Shown: positions 18,880 to 29,170, counted from the first letter of the stretch. The stretch: 64,000 nt of DNA from Thermoflexus hugenholtzii JAD2 (GCF_900187885.1 NZ_FYEK01000003.1:186001-250000); one strand, 5' to 3'. A program made the numbers and translations. Notes: generated from the sequence alone by a model not told the origin.

Positions 18880-20830
18880 CGGGGCGCCCGGACCCCTCTA
18901 AACCCGCCGGCCGCCTCCGCACGACCCGCGGATACGCCCAGATCAAAAACCCCAGCACCCCCACCAGCACCACCCCCAGTGCCCACGGCCAGAGTCGCTC
19001 CCACACCCCTCCCCCCACCGGCGGCAACGGCTCCACTCGCCACCCACTCCCCCGCACCCGCCACGCCACCGGCTCGCTCCCCACCGGCCACAGCCACACA
19101 TCCCCCTGTAACCCAAACCACCCCAGCTCCCGGTCCATCCCCTCCACCCATCGGCCGAGATCCACCTCCCGCCCCCATCGCGTCAGCACCAGCACCTCCC
19201 TCCCCCGATCCTCGAAGGCCTCCAGAACCAGAAACGCACGCCCCGGATCCACCCGGAACCCCTCCCGCCCGTCCACATCCACCAACCGAAACGGACGAGG
19301 ATCCAGCGGCAGATCCAGGCCCGCCAGCCCCTCCGCCTCCTCCGTGATCAGCGCCAGCCCCCCGGAGGTCCGCACCGCCTCCTCCCATGGACGCACCTCC
19401 GGACGCAGGGGACGACGCGTCGCCTGCTGCAACATCACCACCAGATCCGCCGCCGCCTGAAGGGTCGACGCGTTCAGCGGACGCAGGCCCACCCCAAACC
19501 CCGGCATCAAGCTCTGGGGGAAGCGCTCGAAGCCCGGCGGCAGATTCTGCCCCCGCTGAAACTCCAGGCTCGAGCGCCCATCGATGAACACCATGATCGG
19601 ATGCGCCCCCACCCGACACTCCCCTCCCGGCGGCGTGTAATCCACCCGGACGCTCACTGTGTTGTCCCGCCGCCACAACCCATCCGGAAACGCGATCCGC
19701 CGATCGAAGGCGCCGACCGGCAGCGGCTCCGCCGCCACCAGCCCCCCGTTCAGGAAGACCAACAGGCTCGCCGTCCCACCCTCCGGAACCGGGGTGGCGC
19801 GGCCGACGAGGCGCAGGCGCACTCCTCGAACCGGGCCGCCGAGATCCGCCTGGGAGAGGAACAGCCGGGCCTCCATCGGCCCCGAACCCCGCATCTGAAT
19901 CTGAGGCCAGCCGAGCTCGGCCAGGGTCACCGGCCCGGATATGCCCTCCTCAGCGGGAGCGATCCGTTGCGGGATCACCTCCGGAAACGCCATCACCTCC
20001 CCATACCGGATCACCCCCTCCGCCAGCTCCACCACCCGCTCCGGTGGGGCCTGGATCTCCAGAGCCGGGAACGCGTCCTCCGCATCGAAACGCAGACGAA
20101 GGCGAGCCTCCCCCCGGCGGATCTCGATCCGACGACGCCAGGGATCCGCTGCGCCTGCAAAGGCCCCCTCCCCCAACTGAATGGAGACCGTCAGGGGATG
20201 CCGGCCGGCCAAACGCGCGCCGAGGGCGACCAAGCGCAAGGCCGCCGTCGCCTCTTCCGGCCCGGGATCCGCGGGAAGGTTGATCTCCAGCACGCGCAGA
20301 TCCGGCGGCCAGAATCCGGCGATCGTCCGGGGCGGCTCCGGGGATCCTTCCAGACGCACCCGCAGGTCCTCCAGCTCCACCCGCTCGCTGGAGCCCGCCG
20401 CGCAGATGTCCAGCCGCGGCGGGGGGATCAGCCGCCACACCAGCGTCAACCGCCCCCGGGTCACCGGCGCCCCCCGCAAGGAGACCGTCAACGTCCGCTC
20501 GGCCAGCCCCAGCGGGACCCAGGTCAACGTGCGCACGCCATCCCCGATCTCCAGCCGCCCGCCGTTCAGGCCGGGCGTGCTGCGCAGGCGACCGATCAGC
20601 TCGACCGGCCGCAGGCCCTGCGGCACCGGGATCGTCACCCACTGCTCCCCGGAAGGCGCGCTCAGCACCAGAGGCTCCGAAACCCCCAGCTCCCGGAGGG
20701 AGATCTCCCATGCCGCCGGCGAACCCTCCTGAAGGGGACTCGTCGGGATCGAAAGGGAAGGGAAACGCACGAAGCCCACCAGAGACAAGGCAAGGACCCA
20801 ACGTTTGGCTGATTGCTTCAACGCTCTCAT
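18845..20830 (-). CDS. BcsB-like exopolysaccharide export/synthase accessory protein
   Basis: A 661-residue exported protein. After a basic start (MRALKQSAKRW) comes a signal-type hydrophobic segment (VLALSLVGFVRF). The body is beta-rich and repeated in the BcsB manner: jelly-roll elements followed by flavodoxin-like segments, with typical phrases such as RLVGRATPVPEGGTASLLVF, FPDGLWRRDNTVSVRVDYTP and IMVFIDGRSSLEF. One C-terminal membrane helix (WPWALGVVLVGVLGFLIWAY) ends in a short basic and His/Ser tail. BcsB guides nascent cellulose across the envelope and activates the synthase. It lies just upstream of the MshEN-GT2 in the same direction. The ATG at 20830 was chosen because the next upstream ATG adds an uncharacteristic leader. 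Confidence 0.8.
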   Translation of the reverse strand: MRALKQSAKRWVLALSLVGFVRFPSLSIPTSPLQEGSPAAWEISLRELGVSEPLVLSAPSGEQWVTIPVPQGLRPVELIGRLRSTPGLNGGRLEIGDGVRTLTWVPLGLAERTLTVSLRGAPVTRGRLTLVWRLIPPPRLDICAAGSSERVELEDLRVRLEGSPEPPRTIAGFWPPDLRVLEINLPADPGPEEATAALRLVALGARLAGRHPLTVSIQLGEGAFAGAADPWRRRIEIRRGEARLRLRFDAEDAFPALEIQAPPERVVELAEGVIRYGEVMAFPEVIPQRIAPAEEGISGPVTLAELGWPQIQMRGSGPMEARLFLSQADLGGPVRGVRLRLVGRATPVPEGGTASLLVFLNGGLVAAEPLPVGAFDRRIAFPDGLWRRDNTVSVRVDYTPPGGECRVGAHPIMVFIDGRSSLEFQRGQNLPPGFERFPQSLMPGFGVGLRPLNASTLQAAADLVVMLQQATRRPLRPEVRPWEEAVRTSGGLALITEEAEGLAGLDLPLDPRPFRLVDVDGREGFRVDPGRAFLVLEAFEDRGREVLVLTRWGREVDLGRWVEGMDRELGWFGLQGDVWLWPVGSEPVAWRVRGSGWRVEPLPPVGGGVWERLWPWALGVVLVGVLGFLIWAYPRVVRRRPAGLEGSGRPADSHSHKPGSG

Positions 20831-20883
20831 GGGACCCACCGTTCCAGATGATGAGTGCAGGATCATGCCCTCCAACTGTAGAC

Positions 20884-20889
20884 ATTATA
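20884..20889 (-). promoter_or_regulatory. -10 element for the BcsB-like gene
   Basis: TATAAT on the minus strand, 54 bases before the BcsB-like start codon, in the 241-base divergent gap with the DNA ligase gene. No convincing -35 is present. Confidence 0.4.
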
Positions 20890-21072
20890 GACAAACCCTC
20901 AAGCCAGGCGCTTATCTTCGGATCTGTCCACAGCTTCACGTTTGCTCCCTCCATCTCCAAGAAAGGGAACATAGGGCTGTCCGGCCCGAGAGGATGGCGG
21001 AGTGCCCGCTCGCCCGTTTGGATTATCATGAGAGTGACGAGCTCTCACCCTCAAGCATCAGGAGACCGGCCG

Positions 21073-22815
21073 ATGCGGTTCGCGGAGCTGGTGGAGTATT
21101 TCGAGCGATTGGAGGCCACGACCAAGCGCCTGGAGATGTTCGATATCCTCAGCGAGCTCTTCCGGGCGTGCGACCGGGAGGAGATCGACAAAGTGGTCTA
21201 CTTCTGCCAGGAGCAGCTGCTGCCGCCCTTCCGCGGGGTTGAGATCGGCATGGCCGAGAAGCTGATCCTGCGGGCCATCGCCCGGGCCACCGAGGCAACG
21301 GAGGCGCAGGTCAGCCGGCTGAACAAGGAGCGCGGGGATCCGGGGCTGGTGGTCGAGGAGCTGCTCCGACAGCGGAACGCCCGCTCCGCCGGCCTCCGTG
21401 TCTCGGAGGTCTATGAGACCCTCCTGCGCATTGCGGAGACCACCGGGGAGGGCAGCGTGGAGCGCAAGGTGGGGATGCTGGCGGAGCTCCTCCAGGCCTC
21501 CTCCCCCAAGGAGGCCCGCTACATCGCCCGCTTCGTCCTGGGGCGCTTGCGTCTGGGCGTGGGCGACCCTACCATCCTGGACGCTCTGTCGAAGGCGGTG
21601 GCCGGCGACCGCAGCCTGCGCCCGGAGCTGGAGCGGGCGTATAACCTGTGCTCCGACCTGGGCCTGGTGGCCCGCACCCTCTTCGAGCAGGGCATCGAGG
21701 GGATCCGCGCCTTCCGCATCCGCGTCGGGCATCCGATCCGCCCTGCCCTGGCCGAGCGGCTCCCCAGCGCCGAGGAAATCGTCGGGAAGCTGGGCCGGTG
21801 CGCCGTCGAGGTGAAGCTGGATGGGTTCCGCTGTCAGATCCACAAGGACGGGGACCGGGTGGAGATCTTCTCCCGAAACCTGGAGCGCACCACCCCCATG
21901 TTCCCCGAGCTCATCGAAGCGGTCCGCCAGCAGATCGACGCCCGGGAGGCCATCCTGGAGGGCGAGGCGGTGGCCGTCAACGAGGAGACCGGCGAGATCT
22001 ATCCTTTCCAGGTGACCGTCCAGCGCAAGCGCAAGCATGGTGTGGAGGAGATGATGCGGGAATACCCGCTGGTCCTGTTCGCCTTCGATCTCCTCTACGC
22101 CGACGGCCACGATTACACCCCGGAGTCCTACTCCGCGCGCTTCGAGGCCCTCTCCCGGCGGATCCGTCCCGACGGCCGCATCCGCCTGGTGGATCGCATC
22201 GTCACGGACGACCCGCGGGCGATCCAGCGGTTTTTCGACGAGGCCATCGCCCGGGGCATGGAGGGGATCGTGGCCAAGCGCCTGGACGCCCCCTATCAGG
22301 CGGGGGCCCGCGGGTTCCACTGGATCAAGCTCAAGCGCTCCTACAAAGGCGAGCTGACGGATACCATCGACGTCGTGGTGGTAGGTTACTTCCGGGGTCG
22401 GGGGATGCGAGCGAAGCTCGGCATCGGGGCCCTGCTGGGTGCGGTTTACGATCCCGATTCGGACACCTTCAAGACGGTGGCCAAGATCGGCAGCGGCCTC
22501 ACCGAGGAGGAATGGGTGCGGCTCCGGGAGATGCTGGATGCCATCCGCGTGGAGCACCGGCCGGCCCGGGTGGAGTCCCTCCTGGATGCCGATGTGTGGG
22601 TGGAGCCTCGCTATGTGCTGACGGTGCTGGCCGACGAGATCACCCGCTCGCCGGTCCACACCTGTGGCCGGACCGACGAGGAGCCCGGCTACGCCCTGCG
22701 CTTCCCACGGGTGGTGGGGTGGATCCGGGAGGACAAAGGCCCGGAGGACGCGACCACGGTGAAGGAGATCCTCTCCATGTTCCAGATGCAGAAGCGAGTG
22801 CAGCTGGCCGGATGA
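21073..22815 (+). CDS. ATP-dependent DNA ligase, archaeal type
   Basis: A 580-residue ligase with the full archaeal/eukaryotic domain order. It has an N-terminal DNA-binding domain (about 1-200, including IARFVLGRLRLGVGDPTILDAL), an adenylation domain with motif I EVKLDGFR (nucleophile Lys248), motif III-like LVLFAFDLLY, motif IV EGIVAKRL and motif V WIKLKRSY, and an OB-fold domain ending in motif VI-like LRFPRVVGWIREDK. It seals nicks using ATP via an enzyme-AMP intermediate. Bacteria normally rely on NAD-dependent LigA; a full-length archaeal-type enzyme suggests ancient transfer and fits a thermophile. The ATG at 21073 removes an unconserved upstream extension. No Ku or polymerase partner lies beside it. 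Confidence 0.93.
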   Translation: MRFAELVEYFERLEATTKRLEMFDILSELFRACDREEIDKVVYFCQEQLLPPFRGVEIGMAEKLILRAIARATEATEAQVSRLNKERGDPGLVVEELLRQRNARSAGLRVSEVYETLLRIAETTGEGSVERKVGMLAELLQASSPKEARYIARFVLGRLRLGVGDPTILDALSKAVAGDRSLRPELERAYNLCSDLGLVARTLFEQGIEGIRAFRIRVGHPIRPALAERLPSAEEIVGKLGRCAVEVKLDGFRCQIHKDGDRVEIFSRNLERTTPMFPELIEAVRQQIDAREAILEGEAVAVNEETGEIYPFQVTVQRKRKHGVEEMMREYPLVLFAFDLLYADGHDYTPESYSARFEALSRRIRPDGRIRLVDRIVTDDPRAIQRFFDEAIARGMEGIVAKRLDAPYQAGARGFHWIKLKRSYKGELTDTIDVVVVGYFRGRGMRAKLGIGALLGAVYDPDSDTFKTVAKIGSGLTEEEWVRLREMLDAIRVEHRPARVESLLDADVWVEPRYVLTVLADEITRSPVHTCGRTDEEPGYALRFPRVVGWIREDKGPEDATTVKEILSMFQMQKRVQLAG

Positions 22816-22994
22816 TCCCGGAGCGGTGCACCCTCTATGAGCGCTTCGGCTCCGTAGTCGCTCGGTGGTCGCGCGCCCAATTTCGCGATATGCCTTAAGA
22901 GGAATTCACCGGTGGAAACCAGCAGGGGGGCCATCGCAACGCGCCAGGGATCGGGCGGGACGGCGGATCCCATGGCCACGGAGGCAGATTCTCG

Positions 22995-24326
22995 ATGGAA
23001 TATCCGGTCTGGGTGGTTCCCTTCCTCACGGCCCCCATGCTGATCCCCCTGGTGGCAATTCCCCATGTGATCGTCGCCCAGTTCGCCGTCGGGGGCGGCT
23101 TCCTCCTGGCGGACGGCGTGACGTGGGCCTATCGGCATCGTCGGGCAGACATCCTGGCTTACCTGCGGGATCTCGCCCGCTTCTTCGTGCTGCTCACGAT
23201 TGTCTTCGGGGCCGTCACCGGGGTGGGCATCTGGTGGACCATCGGGCTCACCGCGCCGGAGAGCACCAGCGCCCTCATCCACGTCTTCGTCTTCGGCTGG
23301 GCGACCGAGTGGGTGGTCTTCGTCCTGGAGATCGTCTCTGCCTTCGCCTTTTATTACCTCTGGGATCGGCTGCGGCCCCGGGAGCACATGGCGATGGGCT
23401 GGATCTACGCCGCCTCGGCCTGGCTCAGCCTCGTGCTCATCACCGGGATCACCTCCTTCATGCTCACGACAGGCCGCTGGACCCCGGAGCGGGATTTCTT
23501 CACCGCCTTCTTCAACCCCTCCTTCCTGCCCCAGGTGCTGATCCGGACCAGCGGGTCGCTGGCCATCGCCGCCTTGTGGATCGGGGTGCACCTCTCCTTC
23601 CGGGCCCCGGAGCCCTTGCGCGAGGAGATGGTCCCTCGCCTCTCCCGCTGGGCCATGGCGGGCATGGCGCTGATCCTGGTGGGCGGGCTCGGCTACTTCG
23701 CCGTGCTGCCGGATCACGCGCGGCTGAACATGATCCGGGCGCCGCTGCTGCTGATCATGACCGCTTTGAATTTCGGGGCCACGCTGATCGCCTTGACGGC
23801 CTTCGGCCTGGGTCACCTGCGGGGCGGCCGCTGGATCAACCCGCCGGAGGCGCTGCTGATGCTCCTCATCGGCGCAGTGGCCATCACCAGCGGGGAGTTC
23901 CTCCGGGAAGGAGCGCGCAAACCGTATCGCATTGAGGGCTACATTTTCTCCCCAGGCGTCCGCGTCGCGGAGGTCCCCACGCTGCAACGGGACGGCCTCA
24001 TCGCTCATTCCCCCTGGTTGCAACGATATCTGCAGGAGAATCTGGGGTTGCCGGAGGAAGCCCTGCGGGATCCGGCCCGCCTGCCGGAGCCCCTGAAGGT
24101 TCAGGTCGGGGAAGCCCTTTACAACTATCATTGCGCCGCGTGTCACGCCCTGGATGGCTACAACGGGATGCGCCCGCTGATCCAGCCCTGGACCTCGGAG
24201 ATCATCGCTGATGCCGTCCGGCATCTGCATCGGACCAACCCGGCCATGCCGCCGTGGCTGGGGAACGAGGCGGAGCGGGAGGCCCTGATCGCCTATCTCG
24301 TCACGTTGCAGAAAGGAGGGCCGTGA
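22995..24326 (+). CDS. bd-type oxidase subunit I-like protein with C-terminal cytochrome c domain
   Basis: A 443-residue membrane protein. Residues 10-310 contain eight or so helices resembling the CydA four-helix core: LVAIPHVIVAQFAVGGGFLL has the heme-ligand-type His, and VFGWATEWVVFVLEIVSAF has the conserved helix-3 Glu. The quinol-binding Q-loop of classical CydA is missing. The C-terminal 90 residues form a monoheme cytochrome c with CAACH near residue 384 and a likely axial Met in NPAMPPWLGN. This suggests electrons enter from a c-type carrier rather than quinol. It is co-transcribed with the next gene (TGATG overlap). The ATG at 22995 follows GGAGG. Oxygen reductase activity is inferred. 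Confidence 0.78.
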   Translation: MEYPVWVVPFLTAPMLIPLVAIPHVIVAQFAVGGGFLLADGVTWAYRHRRADILAYLRDLARFFVLLTIVFGAVTGVGIWWTIGLTAPESTSALIHVFVFGWATEWVVFVLEIVSAFAFYYLWDRLRPREHMAMGWIYAASAWLSLVLITGITSFMLTTGRWTPERDFFTAFFNPSFLPQVLIRTSGSLAIAALWIGVHLSFRAPEPLREEMVPRLSRWAMAGMALILVGGLGYFAVLPDHARLNMIRAPLLLIMTALNFGATLIALTAFGLGHLRGGRWINPPEALLMLLIGAVAITSGEFLREGARKPYRIEGYIFSPGVRVAEVPTLQRDGLIAHSPWLQRYLQENLGLPEEALRDPARLPEPLKVQVGEALYNYHCAACHALDGYNGMRPLIQPWTSEIIADAVRHLHRTNPAMPPWLGNEAEREALIAYLVTLQKGGP

Positions 24327-25369
24327 TGCCTCCCATCCCGAAGCCCGATCCCCTGGGGATGCCGATCCCGGCCGGTTACCTGTTCGCCCTTAAGGTCTTC
24401 GGCTTCTTCCTGCACATGGCCTTCATGCAGCTCTGGCTCGCCGGGCTGCCGGTCGCAGTGGTCCTCTGGCGGTTCCGTCCCCATGTCGCCGAGCGCCTGA
24501 TCGCCGCCATGCCCTTCGCCATGGCCTTCGGGATCAACGCCGGCATCGTCCCGCTGCTCTTCCTGCAGACCCTCTATCCCCAGTTCTTCTACCCGGCCAC
24601 CATCCTGCAGGCCTGGTTCTGGTTCCTGATCATCCCGCTGCTCCTCATCGCCTACACCGCGGTTTACCTGGCGGCCTTCGGGCGCTGGCGGGTCCTCGCC
24701 AGCCTGATCGCCGCGCTCCTGCTGACGTGGATCGGCGCCCAGTTCGCCGCGGCCATGACGCTGACCGCCCAGCCCGAGGGATGGATGGGGATCTTCCGCG
24801 CCACGGCGACAGGGGGCGCCGTCCACGGATTCGCCCTCGCCCTGGATCGGGAGGCGCTCCTCCGGCTGGGGCTGATGGCGGGGATGGCCTTCGGCACGGT
24901 GGCGGCCTTCCTGGCCGGGCTCGCCGGTTTCGGGCGCCGGGATTCGGAATTTGCTGCCCAGGTCCGGCCGCTGGTCCCTCTGCTATATGTCATCGGCCTG
25001 GGGCTCTTCGGCCTGGCCGGGAGCCTTTACGCGCCGACGGTGGCGGATCGGCTGCCGGCGGCGCTGCAGGGGGCGGCAGCCTTCAGCATGCCCCTCGCGA
25101 CCCTGCTCGCCGGGCTCTATGGGGTCCGTCCGGGTCGTGGGGCGGCGGGGGCGCTCATTCTCGCGCAGCTCGGCGTGCTCCTGAGCAACGCCATCGCTCG
25201 GCAAGTTGTCCAAGCTGCGGAGATCGGTCAGTGGGTGGATTTGGGGCAAGTTCCCGTGCGTGGGGAATGGGGAAGCGTGGCCCTCTTCCTGGTCACCCTC
25301 CTTCTGGGGCTCGGCGTCTTAGCCTGGATCCTCCGCACGGCCTGGGTTCGGGTGCGGGAGGCTCCTTAA
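24326..25369 (+). CDS. Second membrane subunit of the bd-like/heme-c module
   Basis: A 347-residue polytopic protein with about nine hydrophobic segments and no heme c motif. It begins at an ATG that overlaps the stop of the preceding gene (TGATG), with AAAGGAGGG upstream, so both are made together. It has a His in helix 1 (KVFGFFLHMAFMQL) and a large hydrophobic core reminiscent of a CydA/CydB-like partner rather than a transporter (AMPFAMAFGINAGIVPLLFL, TAVYLAAFGRW). The family is not securely recognised, and its role as partner subunit is inferred from the overlap. Confidence 0.6.
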   Translation: MPPIPKPDPLGMPIPAGYLFALKVFGFFLHMAFMQLWLAGLPVAVVLWRFRPHVAERLIAAMPFAMAFGINAGIVPLLFLQTLYPQFFYPATILQAWFWFLIIPLLLIAYTAVYLAAFGRWRVLASLIAALLLTWIGAQFAAAMTLTAQPEGWMGIFRATATGGAVHGFALALDREALLRLGLMAGMAFGTVAAFLAGLAGFGRRDSEFAAQVRPLVPLLYVIGLGLFGLAGSLYAPTVADRLPAALQGAAAFSMPLATLLAGLYGVRPGRGAAGALILAQLGVLLSNAIARQVVQAAEIGQWVDLGQVPVRGEWGSVALFLVTLLLGLGVLAWILRTAWVRVREAP

Positions 25370-25387
25370 TCCAGACCTCGTCAATGG

Positions 25388-25420
25388 GCTGGGGGGGGAG
25401 CCTGCCGACTCCCCCCCAGC
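25388..25420. terminator. Bidirectional hairpin between convergent genes
   Basis: GCTGGGGGGGGA pairs with TCCCCCCCAGC (one G bulge) around a ten-base loop. It lies between the oxidase-like operon (plus, ending 25369) and the phosphodiesterase fusion (minus, ending 25434). A short TTGTTT follows on plus. It probably terminates both transcripts. Confidence 0.6.
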
Positions 25421-25433
25421 TTGTTTGCATCCG

Positions 25434-28400
25434 CTACGGTGTCACGGTCGGGCATCCGGTCCCGGTGCAGACGATGCGACCCTGGATGGCCGGGGCCACT
25501 GGGCTGGTGGCCTGAACGTAAGCCTCCAGGACCTGGTCCATCAGCTCGCGGGTGTAAGCCCGGCCGATCAGCACCGGATAGCCATCCCCGCCTGAGGCCA
25601 TGAAGTCGTTCATAGCGATGGTGTAGGTCGCCGCGGTGGAGAAGTCCACGGCGGGGCCGGTGCAGGAGCCATCCGCCGCCTGGCGCACGGCGCTCACCAC
25701 TCGGCTGCCGGCCGGCGCGCCGATGTTATAGGTGAAGCACAGACCCGAGACCTGAGGGAACCGGCCGTCCGCGGCGGGCATGCGGGAGACGCCGTTCTCC
25801 AGGATGGCCTTGAGCTCCGCACCGTTGACCTGAAGGGTCACCACCACGTTGCCGAAGGGCAGCACCTCCAGGATGTATCCCCGTCGGATGTTGAAGAACC
25901 CGGTCGCCGCATCCACATCGCCCATCCGGGTGAGATCCGCCCGCAGGCCCCCAGAGTTGGTGACGGCGAAATCCACCCCATACGTGAACCGCATGGCGTC
26001 CGTCACCAGGTTCCCGATCCTCGACTCGCAGGTGCGACCCAGCGGGTTGCCACAGGCGTCCGCCCGCGGGATGGCGACCCTTGAGAGGCCGACGACCTGG
26101 TTGAGGATGGGCGCGAGCTCCGCCTGCAGTTCGTCCAGACGGGCCTGGATGGCCGGATCAGGAGCCATGCCGATGTTCCATGGGAGATGATAATCGGCGG
26201 TCTTGTAGACCACGCGCCGCGTGTCCGCATCCACCACCAGCCGGACCCGGGTGAAGCGGCGCCCGTATTCCAGGCTCTCGACAACGAGGACCCCGTTGGG
26301 CCGCAAGGTGTTCACCAGCGCATGGGTGTGGCCGCCGATCAGCAGGTCGAACCCCCGCACCTGATCCGCCAGATCAATCAGCGGCCCGGTCGGCGCATCC
26401 AGCGGGCCCATCGCGCCCAGATGCCCGACCCCGACGATCACCCGGACCCCACGGGCGCGCAGCCGGTCCGCCTCCCGCTGGATGGCTGGCAGGGGATCGG
26501 TGACGATGAAGTTCTCCATCCGGCCGGGGAAGACCAACTGAGGAGTATCCGGGGTGGTGAAGCCGATCACGCCGATGGGCACCCCATCGACCTCAAAGAC
26601 CCAGGACGGCTTCCACTCCGCCGGGGTGCGCAACGTGCTCTGATCCACCACGTTCGCGGAGAGATAGGGATACCGCGCCAGCGGGATCAGGACCGTGCGC
26701 AGATAGGTGGCCCCACGGTCGAACTCATGGTTCCCCAGGACGTCCGCATGGAGCCCCATCATGTTCCAGATCTCAATGGTCGGCCGGTCCCCGAAGAAAT
26801 TGGAGATGGGCGGGGTGGCCCCCACCGAGTCCCCTGCGGCCAGGAGGAGGGTCTCCCCGCGCGCCTCCGCCCGGAACCGGTCGAACCACGCCTTCAGGAA
26901 GGCCGCGCCGCCGATGGGGAAGAAAGGCCCCACCGTGTCCGCCCGCTCGCTCCGCGGCAGCAGGTTGCCGTGGAAGTCGTTGACGGTCAGGATGGTGATC
27001 TCTTTCCATTTCACATCGTGATGGGTGCGGCCCTGCCCCTCGAAGAGCTCATACAGGATGCGCCCGCTGGCGTTGCGCGGCCCGGGGATCCCCAGGTAGA
27101 AGGCGATGGTGGGCGCGAAGTCGATGGCCCGCACGCCGGAGATCCGCATGGGGCGGATGCCCGGACCGGCGGCGACGAAGACAGCGTGCATATTGATGTT
27201 GTGCTCCAGGTCCACCAGGTCCGGCATGTAACCGTGTTGCCCGAAGAAGGGGGCGTCGGCGATCTTCACGCCCGGCGTGGGGGCGTCGAACTGGTAGGGC
27301 GGGAAGAGCACCACCACCACGTCCCCGCTGCGGTTCGGATGCAGGGAATCCCCGCCGGGGAGGTTCCGGAGCTCCTCTTTCTTGAAGATGCGATCCACCA
27401 CCTTCGCCGAGGGGTTTTCTGGATCCCGGAGGTTCATGAAGGCCTCGATGGCCGCGTTGCGCACTTCCTCGTAGGTGATCCCGGGCGGCAATGAGGGGTT
27501 CACGTAGATCTGCACCGTCCCACCGGCCCAGCAGGCCTTGGCCAGGTCTGTGGTCGCCGCGCCGCAGTTGCTGGTGGCCATGGCGCCGCTGGCGTGCAGG
27601 GAGACGCCCTTCACGCTGGCCTCATACAGCACGCGGCGGGCGTTGACCGCCTTCCACTGGGGGGCGAAGCCGTGGTCGGAGGAGACGAAGACGGCGGCGC
27701 CGGGCATCCGGCGTCGGGCCAGGGCCAGGGTGGCGTCAGCCCCCTGATAGGCCCGGCGGATGAAGCCCTCCCGGACCGCCACCCGGCCATCGGGCACCCC
27801 ATCCCGGTCCGCATCATCGTAGACCGGGTTCGGCGTCCCGTCAGGCGCCATGGGGGTCACCAGGGCCATGAACTGATGGGAGAACTCATCGGTGACAGGA
27901 TAGCCCAGGAAGAGGACCTCCGTGTCCGGCTGGGCGACGGTGAGGATGTATTCCAGGATGCGGTGATGGGCTTCCTCCCAGAGCAGCCCCTGCTCCACAT
28001 AAGTTTCCTCATCCACCAGACCGGCTTCCAGCGGCGCATAGTCCGCCGCTGTGGCCGTCGGGAAGTCCCGCGCGAGGGTCTCCTCGAAGGCCCGGGAGCC
28101 CTCCGCGCCCCGAGCATTGAAGGAGGCGTTGATCCGGGTCACCGAGGTGAAGTAAAGGCGGAAGCGGGAGAGGTCCGACGTCAGATCGATCACCTTGACG
28201 TAGAAGCCGGCGGTCTGGCCTGCGCGGGGGCCGGTGAGGGAGACTTTGATATCCGCCCACTCCCCCTGCCGAAGGTTCGCGGCCACCACGCTCGCATCCT
28301 TATCGGTGTCCAGGATCACCCGATCGTAAGTGATCCGCCCATCATCGGTGCTGTCGTAGATCAGCACGTGATACGTCCGATGGGGGTTCACAGCGGTCAC

Positions 28401-29093
28401 CGTGGAGGTGATCACCAGCACCGTCTCCATCGGCGGGCTGAAGGACGGGGGAAGGTTCGTCCAGCCCGCCGCCGGCTGGAGGTCCACCCGCTCGTAAGCC
28501 AGACCGAAGGCCTGAGCCCCGGCAGGCTGCCCGGGAAGGTCGTAGTTCACCAGGACTCCCCGCATGGAGAAGAAGCTGCGGTAATCCACCACCGGCCCCT
28601 GGAGAGGCGGATTCAGGTTGCGGGCACCCACCCACTCCACGGAGGCGACCTTCTTGCCGGCCCGCTCCGCTGCCTGGAGCAAGGTGTCCGCCTGGAGGAT
28701 CCCGAAGGTCGCGAAGGAGGTCCTGCTGGTGAACGCATCCCCGGTGCGGTGGAAGGTGTTGTTGGTGGAGCCGTGCTCGCCGGGGCCGGTGCCCGTGGCC
28801 AGGGTATACCAGCCCACGCCGGTGTTGGGCGGGAAGGCCTGGATCAGGCCGTTCTCCCCCACCGCGCCCCGGTGCAGGAGCTCGGCGAAGGTCGGCATGA
28901 ACCTTTCCCGAGCGTAACGCTCCATCAGGTCCGGTCGCATCCCGTCCGCGGCGAAGATGATGATGCGGTCCACCGTGGGCTTGGTCGGCGGGGTCGAGGC
29001 CGCCGGCCCTGCCGGGACCGCCCCGACCCAGATCATCGCGGCCGCCGCCAGCGCCATCGCCCGGCGCATCCAGCGTGCGGAATGGGCAAACAT
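25434..29093 (-). CDS. Secreted fusion: alkaline-phosphatase-superfamily phosphodiesterase + 5'-nucleotidase
   Basis: A 1219-residue exported protein made of two enzymes. Residues 1-35 are a signal peptide ([22 protein letters not shown]). About residues 42-690 form a type I phosphodiesterase/nucleotide pyrophosphatase domain: [11 protein letters not shown] (metal Asp), [20 protein letters not shown] (nucleophile Thr region), [10 protein letters not shown] and FGQHGYM, with an inserted beta-sandwich region near 235-335. About 700-1200 is a UshA-type nucleotidase: [29 protein letters not shown], then the substrate domain with NSGGLRADL and [13 protein letters not shown] combined enzyme could take nucleotides or dinucleotides to nucleoside plus phosphate outside the cell. 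The ATG at 29093 has AAAGGGGG upstream. It lies downstream of a secreted protease gene. Confidence 0.88.
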   Translation of the reverse strand: MFAHSARWMRRAMALAAAAMIWVGAVPAGPAASTPPTKPTVDRIIIFAADGMRPDLMERYARERFMPTFAELLHRGAVGENGLIQAFPPNTGVGWYTLATGTGPGEHGSTNNTFHRTGDAFTSRTSFATFGILQADTLLQAAERAGKKVASVEWVGARNLNPPLQGPVVDYRSFFSMRGVLVNYDLPGQPAGAQAFGLAYERVDLQPAAGWTNLPPSFSPPMETVLVITSTVTAVNPHRTYHVLIYDSTDDGRITYDRVILDTDKDASVVAANLRQGEWADIKVSLTGPRAGQTAGFYVKVIDLTSDLSRFRLYFTSVTRINASFNARGAEGSRAFEETLARDFPTATAADYAPLEAGLVDEETYVEQGLLWEEAHHRILEYILTVAQPDTEVLFLGYPVTDEFSHQFMALVTPMAPDGTPNPVYDDADRDGVPDGRVAVREGFIRRAYQGADATLALARRRMPGAAVFVSSDHGFAPQWKAVNARRVLYEASVKGVSLHASGAMATSNCGAATTDLAKACWAGGTVQIYVNPSLPPGITYEEVRNAAIEAFMNLRDPENPSAKVVDRIFKKEELRNLPGGDSLHPNRSGDVVVVLFPPYQFDAPTPGVKIADAPFFGQHGYMPDLVDLEHNINMHAVFVAAGPGIRPMRISGVRAIDFAPTIAFYLGIPGPRNASGRILYELFEGQGRTHHDVKWKEITILTVNDFHGNLLPRSERADTVGPFFPIGGAAFLKAWFDRFRAEARGETLLLAAGDSVGATPPISNFFGDRPTIEIWNMMGLHADVLGNHEFDRGATYLRTVLIPLARYPYLSANVVDQSTLRTPAEWKPSWVFEVDGVPIGVIGFTTPDTPQLVFPGRMENFIVTDPLPAIQREADRLRARGVRVIVGVGHLGAMGPLDAPTGPLIDLADQVRGFDLLIGGHTHALVNTLRPNGVLVVESLEYGRRFTRVRLVVDADTRRVVYKTADYHLPWNIGMAPDPAIQARLDELQAELAPILNQVVGLSRVAIPRADACGNPLGRTCESRIGNLVTDAMRFTYGVDFAVTNSGGLRADLTRMGDVDAATGFFNIRRGYILEVLPFGNVVVTLQVNGAELKAILENGVSRMPAADGRFPQVSGLCFTYNIGAPAGSRVVSAVRQAADGSCTGPAVDFSTAATYTIAMNDFMASGGDGYPVLIGRAYTRELMDQVLEAYVQATSPVAPAIQGRIVCTGTGCPTVTP

Positions 29094-29120
29094 CTCAACC
29101 CCCTTTCGGAAGAGGGGACA

Positions 29121-29146
29121 GGGTGGCGGCCGTGCGGCCGCCACCC
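29121..29146. terminator. GC-rich hairpin between protease and phosphodiesterase-fusion genes
   Basis: GGGTGGCGGCC and GGCCGCCACCC form an 11-bp perfect stem around a four-base loop. No T-tract follows on minus, so it may be an attenuating or mRNA-processing hairpin rather than a strong terminator. Confidence 0.45.
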
Positions 29147-29170
29147 CAAGGGCCTCCGAGGGGATCGCCT

